Assembly (NCBI RefSeq): GCF_030547545.1
Contig: NZ_JAUOQE010000006.1
Span: forward strand, 62,001-126,000
DNA: 64,000 nt
DNA from: Amphritea sp. 1_MG-2023
Lineage (GTDB): Bacteria; Pseudomonadota; Gammaproteobacteria; Pseudomonadales; Balneatricaceae
Direction of reading: 5' to 3'
A program made the position numbers and the translations under genes. Positions 56,861 to 64,000 of the stretch are shown one piece after another (positions within the stretch are counted from its first letter, which is position 1; every line of letters starts with the position of its first letter). A model generated the notes under the pieces. It saw nothing but the letters and a program-made list of their open reading frames with translations. It searched no databases and had not been told where the DNA came from.

Positions 56861-59014
56861 ATGAGCAGAAATGAAGCACGCTTGAATGCGATTAACGAAA
56901 TCACCAATGCTGCACCCTTTGCAACGACGATGACTGCCCCACTGAATGAGATCTGGGCGTCTGATGTATTTGGTCTGCAACAAATGGAAGAATCGCTTTC
57001 AAAATCTGCCTTTAAAAGCATCAAGAAAACAGTTCAAACTGGCGCAGAGCTTGAACCTGCTGTAGCGGATGCTGTCGCAGCAGCGATGAAAGATTGGGCG
57101 ATGACGAAAGGCGCTAAATTTTTCTCTCATATTTTCTACCCAATGACCAACGCCACCGCCGAAAAACACGACGGTTTTGTTGTAACTAATTCAGATGGCG
57201 GCGCAATCACCGAATTTACCGGCAGTTTGTTGATTAAAGGTGAGCCGGACGGATCTTCTTTCCCGAATGGTAGCCTGCGTATGACTAACGCGGCGCGTGG
57301 TTATACTGCATGGGATCCAACCAGCCCAGCCTACATTATGCAAACCGCTAACGGCGCTGTACTGATGATTCCAAGCGTCTTTATGTCTTGGACTGGCGAA
57401 GCGCTGGATAAAAAGATCCCTCTGCTACGTTCAAATGCTGCCATGAATGATGCGGCACAAAAAGTATTAGCCCTAATGGGCGAAACGGATATCGCCACCC
57501 TTAACTCAAGCTGTGGTGCAGAGCAGGAATACTTCCTGGTTGATGAAAAATTCGCCAATGCACGCCCCGACTTGCTGTTAGCCGGTAGAACACTATTTGG
57601 TGCTGCGCCTGCTAAAGGCCAAGAGTTCGACGATCACTATTTTGGTGCAATCCCTGAACGTGTACAGGTTTTCATGCAAGACCTAGAAAACAAGCTCTAT
57701 TGTCTGGGAATTCCTGCTAAAACACACCATAATGAAGTAGCTCCGGGCCAATTTGAGATCGCTCCTTATTTTGAAGCGGCCAACATTGCCTCTGATCATC
57801 AGCAATTATTAATGACATTGCTGAAAAACACCGCTAAACGTCACGGCTTTATCTGCCTATTACATGAGAAGCCATTTGCCGGTATTAATGGCTCAGGCAA
57901 GCATGTTAACTGGTCTGTAGGCAATGCGACGCAAGGTAACCTGCTCGATCCTGGTCACACGCCGAATGAGAATCTTAACTTCTTGCTCTTTTGTGGTGCA
58001 GTGATTCGCGGCGTGCACAAATATGGCCCGCTTTTGCGTGCCGTTATCGCTTCCGCTGCAAATGATCATCGCTTAGGTGCCAATGAAGCCCCTCCAGCTA
58101 TCCTGTCTGTTTACCTAGGTGATCAGCTAGAAAAAGTATTTGATGATATCCGTACCGGTGCACTGCATGTGCCAACAACGGGTGGTCAGATGGATATAGG
58201 TCTATCTCAAATTCTAAAATTTGACCGCGATCCTGGTGACCGTAACCGTACCTCTCCGTTCGCCTTTACCGGTAACCGTTTTGAATTCCGCGCCGTCGGT
58301 TCGTCTCAATCAGTCTCTGGACCGCTGGTCGCAATGAACACCATGCTGGCCGATTCTCTTGAATGGATTGCGGCAAAACTTGAAGCGGTACTGGCTACTA
58401 ACAGCGACAAAACGGCAGCGGTATTCGCCGTCTTGAAAGAGCTAATGGAAGAGCACGGTAAGGTTGTCTTTGGTGGCGACGGTTACTCTTCTGAATGGCA
58501 CAAAGCGGCTGTTGAAGAGCATGGTTTGAAAAACATTCCGACCACCGCCGATGCATTGCCCGCCTTTAAAACGCAGGAAGTGATCGACCTATTCTCTAAT
58601 ACGGGCGTGTTCACACCCGCAGAGCTGGCCAGTCGCTTTGAAGTGTATGCCGAGCAATATATCTTATCGATTGAAGTAGAAGCTAAGCTGGTTGTCGAAA
58701 TGGCCACGACTAGCATCTATCCAGCAGCGATTAACTATCTATCAAATATCGCCGCTACAGGGATAACACTGGATTTCTCTCCAGCAGGCAAGGTAGCTGA
58801 AACAGCCACCGCGATGATGTCCGCCGTTGAACAATTGAGCGCGGCTCTTGAAACTGAAGCCTTTGAATCAACCGAAGCCCATATGCAGTTCCTTGCGAAT
58901 GATGTTTGTACGCTGATGGAAACAGTACGTAGTGCTGCTGACACGCTGGAAACACTGGTTGACGATAGCCTGTGGCCTCTGCCTAAGTATCGCGAGATGC
59001 TGTTTATTAAATAA
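56861..59014 (+). CDS. glnN: Glutamine synthetase type III
   Basis: GSIII makes glutamine from glutamate, ammonia and ATP. The 717-residue product is much longer than GSI (about 470) and matches the GlnN group. The catalytic blocks CGAEQEYFLVDE, HHNEVAPGQFEIAPYFEAAN, GINGSGKHVNWSVG and NRTSPFAFTGNRFEFRAVGSSQ are intact; these bind metal, ATP and glutamate. ATG 56861 follows GAGAAG; an in-frame start 78 bases upstream falls inside the promoter and is rejected. It is preceded by a sigma-54 promoter and ends before a terminator. GSIII is seldom the only glutamine synthetase of a gammaproteobacterium, so it may be a nitrogen-starvation isozyme. Confidence 0.96.
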   Translation: MSRNEARLNAINEITNAAPFATTMTAPLNEIWASDVFGLQQMEESLSKSAFKSIKKTVQTGAELEPAVADAVAAAMKDWAMTKGAKFFSHIFYPMTNATAEKHDGFVVTNSDGGAITEFTGSLLIKGEPDGSSFPNGSLRMTNAARGYTAWDPTSPAYIMQTANGAVLMIPSVFMSWTGEALDKKIPLLRSNAAMNDAAQKVLALMGETDIATLNSSCGAEQEYFLVDEKFANARPDLLLAGRTLFGAAPAKGQEFDDHYFGAIPERVQVFMQDLENKLYCLGIPAKTHHNEVAPGQFEIAPYFEAANIASDHQQLLMTLLKNTAKRHGFICLLHEKPFAGINGSGKHVNWSVGNATQGNLLDPGHTPNENLNFLLFCGAVIRGVHKYGPLLRAVIASAANDHRLGANEAPPAILSVYLGDQLEKVFDDIRTGALHVPTTGGQMDIGLSQILKFDRDPGDRNRTSPFAFTGNRFEFRAVGSSQSVSGPLVAMNTMLADSLEWIAAKLEAVLATNSDKTAAVFAVLKELMEEHGKVVFGGDGYSSEWHKAAVEEHGLKNIPTTADALPAFKTQEVIDLFSNTGVFTPAELASRFEVYAEQYILSIEVEAKLVVEMATTSIYPAAINYLSNIAATGITLDFSPAGKVAETATAMMSAVEQLSAALETEAFESTEAHMQFLANDVCTLMETVRSAADTLETLVDDSLWPLPKYREMLFIK

Positions 59015-59061
59015 TCGATAGCATTACTCGATCACTGCGCTCCAGTGGGCGCAGTACTAAA

Positions 59062-59094
59062 AAAGCACAGGCTTATCGGCCTGTGCTTTTTTTT
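59062..59094 (+). terminator. Terminator of the glutamine synthetase gene
   Basis: AAAGCACAGGC and GCCTGTGCTTT form a stem around TTATCG followed by eight T. It sits 48 bases after the stop. Confidence 0.9.
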
Positions 59095-59168
59095 GTCACG
59101 ATGACTGAGTAACACACTTTAAGATGTTACCAATGACGTGCGCCATCATGAATCACTGTTCAGTGCGA

Positions 59169-59999
59169 TTAAACCCTCTCATCAAAAATAAACCCTTCAT
59201 CAAATAGCTTTTTGAAAACCCCTGCATCGATCAACTTCTGATGAATCTCCGCCAATTTAAGATTCACCTCGACTAACTGTTGATTAAAGTCCTGTAATTT
59301 TTCCGCCTGATCATTTTGTTGTGCCTCCCATGTATCCTGCTGCGATTGCTGATCGTCCTCACGACGTTCCTCGCTATACTGCGAGGTATCTTCAGCATCA
59401 AGCTCTCGACTCTGTTGAGCAAGCTCGGCCCGCGCCTCAGCAGCCATCGCAGCCGCTTGCGCCGCAATAGAACGATCCTGCGGCGAAGGCTCAGCCACCG
59501 CTAACGCGGCCCTCAAAATAACCTCGGCTTTTTCTAAGGTTGCTTGTGGATCATCAGGCACAGCAGACGTATCGATACTCACTTCGCCAGCCACCGCATA
59601 CAGCCTGCCATCAGGGCCACGCTGATATTCGTAGGTAGGCGCACCGGCATACTGACCTCCGGCAGCCGCATGCGTTAATTCATGTTGCCGTACTTCCATA
59701 TCACGCAATGCCAACTCATTCAGCAATTGCTGTGTTTCACGCTCAGCCTCAACGGATTCGTTCGACTGATGAACAGAGAGCTCGACGGCTGAATCGGCTA
59801 TATTAGGGTTGCTGTGAGCATCAATGGATGTCTCAGTATCGGAGGGCTGTACTGGCAGGGTGATGGGAGAGGTTGATAATGCATCAGTGATAGGTGAAGA
59901 AGACAAACTAACCGTCGTCGGCACTTGATATCGATCGTCGGTATTGAGTGACGCATGAGTATTGAGAGTAAGTGACTGAGCAGTCAGATGTAACGGCAT
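59169..59999 (-). CDS. SprA-related putative metalloprotease
   Basis: The 276-residue protein begins with a Ser/Thr/Pro-rich, low-complexity region (about 1-80). The conserved core is [20 protein letters not shown] followed by [20 protein letters not shown]. The HELTH motif is an HExxH zinc-protease signature, and this block is characteristic of the SprA-related family (PF12118). A highly charged Gln/Glu/Asp region follows (about 190-250). No signal peptide is visible. The function is unknown in most bacteria. Confidence 0.82.
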   Translation of the reverse strand: MPLHLTAQSLTLNTHASLNTDDRYQVPTTVSLSSSPITDALSTSPITLPVQPSDTETSIDAHSNPNIADSAVELSVHQSNESVEAERETQQLLNELALRDMEVRQHELTHAAAGGQYAGAPTYEYQRGPDGRLYAVAGEVSIDTSAVPDDPQATLEKAEVILRAALAVAEPSPQDRSIAAQAAAMAAEARAELAQQSRELDAEDTSQYSEERREDDQQSQQDTWEAQQNDQAEKLQDFNQQLVEVNLKLAEIHQKLIDAGVFKKLFDEGFIFDERV

Positions 60000-60226
60000 C
60001 TCGCTGACCTCCTATCACTGATCCCTAGCGCAGATTTCGCCTATTAACGGTTTTATGATGTCCTGTACTTAAAATAGCAACGACTCAAACTATTACCAAA
60101 TAATATCAAACCTAACGTCAAACTAACGCCTAACGAGCACTAATGATAACCGTCAGTCACGAGGTTAACCCGTGCCTTGCGGCAAATACGAGCAGACCTC
60201 GATCAACGCGGCCGTTATCTGTTATA

Positions 60227-60472
60227 TCAGGCACGAATATCGATCAACGTGCCGAGCGTTTCATCCACAGATTGCACAACCTTAGTCGATGCCGCCACCG
60301 CATTTTTCTCGACCGTCAAATCGGCTAATGATTGATTAATATCGTTACCGGTGCCTTCTTCAGGCGTATCTGTTTTTCCTGCACCCGCAATATCAGATGC
60401 CACTTTCTGCACCCCATCCAGTCCACGATTTAATCCTAAAACACCGGTATTCAACGCTGATGTAACATTCAT
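60227..60472 (-). CDS. Small protein resembling flagellar rod/hook termini
   Basis: The 81-residue protein starts SALNTGVLGLNRGLDGVQKV and ends STKVVQSVDETLGTLIDIRA. These ends resemble the N- and C-terminal heptad regions of flagellar axial proteins (FlgB/FlgC/FlgE type), with the central domain missing. The middle, GAGKTDTPEEGTGND, looks like a flexible linker. Similar short proteins are annotated as hypothetical or flagellar in other gammaproteobacteria. It is a single gene with no flagellar neighbours here. Confidence 0.65.
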   Translation of the reverse strand: MNVTSALNTGVLGLNRGLDGVQKVASDIAGAGKTDTPEEGTGNDINQSLADLTVEKNAVAASTKVVQSVDETLGTLIDIRA

Positions 60473-60636
60473 AAAAACACCTGCTGCTGTGCTTGCCTAT
60501 TATTGAGCCTATCCGTTAGTTAATAGATCAGATGAGCAACCATTATATTCACGCTTAATGACACGGCCTCATGAAAAACTTAACTAACGGCTGATCTATA
60601 TAGAGTTATTATAGAACACTCTGACAGACAGTTCAT

Positions 60637-61329
60637 TTATTGATCAATCAACAGCGGCTCTAAATCAATATATTTCGCGATGTTTTCAGCTTCACATGTC
60701 TCAATATGAGGAATTTCAGCCAATAAAGGCGCTGACAGCATCGATTTCAAGGTTGCTAAGTTCTCTTGATAACAGTTCATCTGCGGCTCGGCCTGATTGG
60801 CAACCCAACCCGCTAATCGTAAGCCATCTTTAACAATGGCCTCGACGGTTAATAAAGTATGATTGATACAGCCTAACTTCATGCCCACCACTAAAATCAC
60901 CGGGGTGCGTAACAATTTAGCCACATCAGCCAACGTTTGCCGATTATTTAACGGCACTCGCCAACCACCCGCGCCCTCAATGATCATAAAATCAGCAGGC
61001 TGCATCATCGCACCGCGACATAGCGCGGCAATGCGATCGGCATCCAAGCGTCGCCCTAACTGCTGTGCCGCAATATGTGGAGCGATAGCTGGCTCAAAGG
61101 CCATCGGGTTAACCTGTGCATAACTGAGTTTAACCGAGGCCGTCTGCTGTAATAGCAGCGCATCACCGTTACGTAGCCCCGCCTCTGTTACTTCACACCC
61201 CGCTGCCACCGGCTTGAGCGCCATGCTCGATAGCCCTCGCTGATTAGCTGCGGCTAATAAACCCGCCGAAACCACGGTTTTACCCACATCGGTATCGGTT
61301 CCAGCGACAAAGAAAGTACGCTTAGCCAT
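60637..61329 (-). CDS. bioD: Dethiobiotin synthetase
   Basis: BioD carboxylates 7,8-diaminopelargonate with ATP to dethiobiotin. The 230-residue protein has the P-loop GTDTDVGKT near the start, KPVAAG and the EGAGGWRVPL motif. It overlaps bioC by 8 bp from ATG 61329; longer in-frame starts would extend it into an unconserved leader. It is the last gene of the operon. Confidence 0.95.
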   Translation of the reverse strand: MAKRTFFVAGTDTDVGKTVVSAGLLAAANQRGLSSMALKPVAAGCEVTEAGLRNGDALLLQQTASVKLSYAQVNPMAFEPAIAPHIAAQQLGRRLDADRIAALCRGAMMQPADFMIIEGAGGWRVPLNNRQTLADVAKLLRTPVILVVGMKLGCINHTLLTVEAIVKDGLRLAGWVANQAEPQMNCYQENLATLKSMLSAPLLAEIPHIETCEAENIAKYIDLEPLLIDQ

Positions 61330-62107
61330 GAATATACTCACCATAAAATACTTGATAGGACGCCGGTAACTGTCCATCCGGCCGTCTAAACTGCTCATAC
61401 GCTTGCTTAAAAGCGATCACTCGCGCCTTGCCGGTCAAACCGCTGTGTCGCCCAGCACTGATATTATGGGCACCAATGCCCTTTAATTCAGCGGTTAACT
61501 CACGCAATTGATCGTAAAGCAGCACCTTGTTCGCTTGCCTCAAGCTCACCGGTTGTAACTGACGCTCGGCACTCGCTTGCAGGCAGTCTAAGTCAATAAA
61601 ACGGTTCACATGTTGAAAACTATCCACCACTGACCAAGACTCGCGTAATTCATACAGCGTTTGTGGCCCCAACGTGCTGAATATAAAGCGGCCGCCGGGT
61701 TTCAAAACGCGAGCCACTTCGCTAAATAGCGCGGCAAGATCTTCACACCACTGAATCGCTAGACTAGAAAAGATTAGATTCACGCTATTATCGGCCAAGG
61801 GGAGCTTTTCCGCATCACCACATAACCAAAGCGTGTTTGCTATCGAGCGATGCTGACGGGCATATTGCAACATCCCTTGCGCCATATCGAGACAGATAAG
61901 CTGCCGCGGCTTGAGCTGCTCAGTTAACAATGGTGCAAAATAGCCGGTGCCACAGCCAAGATCCAGTACCACATCGGCGGAAGTCTGCGTCAATTGACTG
62001 AGTAGCTCATGACCGATATCCCGCTGTAACTGAGCCACACTATCGTAACTGACCGCCGCACGACTAAATGACTCGGCAATCTGCGATTTTAAAAACTGTT
62101 GACTCAT
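61322..62107 (-). CDS. bioC: Malonyl-ACP O-methyltransferase
   Basis: BioC methylates malonyl-ACP so that fatty acid synthesis can build pimeloyl-ACP methyl ester. The 261-residue protein has the SAM motif VLDLGCGTGYFAPLL, the acidic motif CLDMAQGM and NLIFSSLAIQWCEDL. ATG 62107 overlaps the bioH stop as ATGA and decides the start over a TTG six bases upstream. Confidence 0.95.
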   Translation of the reverse strand: MSQQFLKSQIAESFSRAAVSYDSVAQLQRDIGHELLSQLTQTSADVVLDLGCGTGYFAPLLTEQLKPRQLICLDMAQGMLQYARQHRSIANTLWLCGDAEKLPLADNSVNLIFSSLAIQWCEDLAALFSEVARVLKPGGRFIFSTLGPQTLYELRESWSVVDSFQHVNRFIDLDCLQASAERQLQPVSLRQANKVLLYDQLRELTAELKGIGAHNISAGRHSGLTGKARVIAFKQAYEQFRRPDGQLPASYQVFYGEYIHG

Positions 62108-62877
62108 CCGCAAAACGTCCGAATTGTTTCAGCCATACAAGCGGGTGCCGATAGAAAGCCGACATGAGACTGTCCCGGCAACACCGCCACTTGCGTCTGT
62201 GTTTGCAGGGTTGATAACGCCTCAGCCATCGCCGCGGGAGCCAAAGTATCCAGTTCACACAGCAGATGTAGCGTGGGCAATGGCAAACGACGATACAGCT
62301 CGCGGTAATCCTGACGCAACAACGTCAAACTGTCACTTAATGACTGATCCGTCGGCTGAGCATCCGCCACGATCTGTTGCAGTATTTTTAAATCCGCACG
62401 GGCCGTTCCACTCCCCTGCACTTGAAGCCGATTGAAGCGCTGTAAGGTCTTACCTGAGTTGGCCTTTAAATTAACTTCAAACTGATCATACGTCGTTGCC
62501 GCCATGCCAAACGGCCAGTCATCTCGGGCAATAAAGCAGGGGCTCGTGCCTAGCGTGATTATACGCGAGACTCGCTCAGGAAAACGTTGCGCAAAGCTCA
62601 TCGCGATAATACCGCCCAACGACCATCCCAGCCAGATGGCTGATTTAGGTGCCACCGCGGCCACTAAGGTGGTTATGCTATCGATATCATAAACCGCAGG
62701 GCGACACTCAGCACTCTGTCCGAGCCCCGGCAGATCGATCACCGTGAGTTGATAATGCCGTTCTAACTCAGGGATCAACGTCTGCCAAATACCACTGTGC
62801 ATGCCCCAGCCATGCAACAACACCAACGAAGGCTTCTCTGAAGGATGTTCAATGCCGTACTGTTGATAATAGAGCAT
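62104..62877 (-). CDS. bioH: Pimeloyl-ACP methyl ester carboxylesterase
   Basis: BioH removes the methyl ester from pimeloyl-ACP methyl ester, ending chain elongation. The 257-residue alpha/beta hydrolase has the oxyanion start LVLLHGWGMHSGIW, the nucleophile elbow WLGWSLGG and the general His in GQSHVGFLSAP. It lies inside the bio operon with ATGA overlaps on both sides, whereas in E. coli it is separate. Confidence 0.94.
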   Translation of the reverse strand: MLYYQQYGIEHPSEKPSLVLLHGWGMHSGIWQTLIPELERHYQLTVIDLPGLGQSAECRPAVYDIDSITTLVAAVAPKSAIWLGWSLGGIIAMSFAQRFPERVSRIITLGTSPCFIARDDWPFGMAATTYDQFEVNLKANSGKTLQRFNRLQVQGSGTARADLKILQQIVADAQPTDQSLSDSLTLLRQDYRELYRRLPLPTLHLLCELDTLAPAAMAEALSTLQTQTQVAVLPGQSHVGFLSAPACMAETIRTFCG

Positions 62878-64000
62878 CAGTTATGACGACCTTTACCCAG
62901 CATCACATCCTCTAACGCATCTAATAGGCGATCGAGTTGTGCATCGGTATGGCTAGCACTGAGCGTCACTCGTAGTCGAGCCGCTCCCTTCGGAACTGTC
63001 GGCGGCCTGATCGCGCCAATATAGATGCCTTGCGCTTCAAGCGCCGCACTGATCGCCATGGCATGATCGGCAGCGCCTACCATCATCGGTTGAATCGGGG
63101 TCGGGGATGGCATCAGCGGTAACCCCAGCTGCTGGCAGCCTTGACGAAAGCGCTGAATCAGATGCTGAAGCTTATCGCGCCGCCACTCATCCTGCTGTAA
63201 CAGTTTCAGACCGACACGCGTTGCCGATGCCACCGCTGGCGACATACTCGTGGTATAGATGTAGGTACGCGCATGCTGAATCAGCGTTTCAATTAAGTCG
63301 TCAGAACCGGCGACGAATGCACCGGAGGTACCGCAGGCTTTGCCTAAAGTGCCGACTAACAGTTGCACCTGATCACTACTCAGCGAAAAATGATCGACCG
63401 TGCCTCGCCCTTGTGTGCCGATACAGCCAAAACCGTGAGCATCATCAACCATCATCCAGGCGCGATGTTCGGCAGCCGTAGCGCATAGTGAAGGTAACTC
63501 AGCGAGATCACCATCCATACTAAAGACGCCATCACAAACCACCAGCTTACGTCGTGCCTCGGAACGCTGTAGCCGCGTGTTTAGATTATCCGCATCATTA
63601 TGCAGAAAGCGTTGAAAACGAGCCCCACTGAGTAAGCCACCATCCAATAACGAGGCATGATTCAGCCGATCTTGAAAGATCCCATCCCGCTTATCCAATA
63701 ACGCCGTAATGGCCCCCATATTAGCCATATAACCGGTCGAAAATAACAGTGCACGGGGACGTCCCGTAAAATCGGCGAGTTCCTCTTCCAGTGCATGATG
63801 GGCCTGACTATGGCCATTCACGAGATGCGAGGCGCCGCCACCCACACCGTAGCGATCGGCACCCTCTTTAAGTGCCGCAATCACCTGAGGATGGTTCGCC
63901 AAACCCAGATAATCATTGGAACAAAAAGCCAAACACGCCTGCCCATCCACCATCACCTCGGGGGCCTGTGGACTTTGCAGAATACGTCGCTGACGATACA
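62877..64000 (-). CDS. bioF: 8-amino-7-oxononanoate synthase, partial
   Basis: BioF condenses pimeloyl-ACP with L-alanine to KAPA with PLP. The frame runs to the window edge in phase ([20 protein letters not shown]), so the 5' end lies outside. It has [23 protein letters not shown] and the PLP lysine in [13 protein letters not shown]. Its stop overlaps bioH as ATGA, so bioFHCD is one coupled operon. Confidence 0.95.
   Translation of the reverse strand, partial: YRQRRILQSPQAPEVMVDGQACLAFCSNDYLGLANHPQVIAALKEGADRYGVGGGASHLVNGHSQAHHALEEELADFTGRPRALLFSTGYMANMGAITALLDKRDGIFQDRLNHASLLDGGLLSGARFQRFLHNDADNLNTRLQRSEARRKLVVCDGVFSMDGDLAELPSLCATAAEHRAWMMVDDAHGFGCIGTQGRGTVDHFSLSSDQVQLLVGTLGKACGTSGAFVAGSDDLIETLIQHARTYIYTTSMSPAVASATRVGLKLLQQDEWRRDKLQHLIQRFRQGCQQLGLPLMPSPTPIQPMMVGAADHAMAISAALEAQGIYIGAIRPPTVPKGAARLRVTLSASHTDAQLDRLLDALEDVMLGKGRHN

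Noticed and set aside
1-64000. tRNA, rRNA or riboswitch genes
   Set aside because: Gaps were read for cloverleaf or riboswitch-like conserved cores, including before the demethylases and purL; nothing convincing was found.

Overview
This window looks like chromosome from a marine gammaproteobacterium, probably an Oceanospirillaceae-type organism. That placement is inferred from protein character only: gammaproteobacterial PurL, GuaA/GuaB, XseA, TadA, BaeSR and BioFHCD, a type III glutamine synthetase, and a large investment in methylated-amine catabolism. Base composition is even throughout and no large foreign island is obvious. No tRNA, rRNA or CRISPR was seen.

Layout. Positions 1-402 hold the tail of an OmpA-like gene, its terminator and a 94-bp IS5-type miniature element. 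Positions 751-15291 form a methyl-group catabolism region. It has a cupin-type regulator, a leftward operon etfB-etfA-purU-dimethylglycine dehydrogenase-folD, a rightward taurine/betaine-type ABC importer, two GcvA-like LysR regulators, and a second FAD/GcvT demethylase. Demethylation would load one-carbon units onto tetrahydrofolate, ETF would take the electrons, and FolD and PurU would turn the folate adducts into formate. Positions 15629-24149 are housekeeping and cell-wall genes: rhodanese, purL, mltF, an M14 murein peptide amidase-like protein, tadA and a small secreted protein. Positions 24412-32542 are a leftward baeS-baeR-outer membrane factor-adaptor-RND pump cluster. Positions 33154-35821 hold a Kef-type antiporter and a tandem universal stress protein, preceded by a 14-bp tandem repeat.

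Positions 35887-41939 begin with a 260-bp miniature element. They continue with a quaternary-amine cluster: betaine aldehyde dehydrogenase, BCCT transporter, a gamma-butyrobetaine dioxygenase gene interrupted by one in-frame TGA, and a divergent LysR. Positions 42185-45154 are a compact marR-flavoprotein-MFS set with the same 15-bp operator-like sequence before both transcription starts. Positions 45200-47026 are a HipA/HipB-type toxin-antitoxin pair with three GACCTA operator sites. Positions 47293-54395 are guaBA, xseA, an M23 peptidase, an FKBP isomerase and a YbfF-like esterase. Positions 54693-59014 hold a third element copy, an NhaP2-type antiporter and a glutamine synthetase III gene behind a clear sigma-54 promoter. 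Positions 59169-64000 hold a SprA-related protein, a flagellin-like small protein and the biotin operon bioF-bioH-bioC-bioD.

The observations most worth checking are these. A family of IS5-end miniature elements includes a 94-bp copy that equals the 260-bp copy minus exactly the 166 bp between two 7-bp repeats. The dioxygenase gene carries a single nonsense codon. The MarR regulon has paired operators and a Cys-rich MarR. The hip-like promoter has a repeat architecture. The two demethylases are separately regulated.
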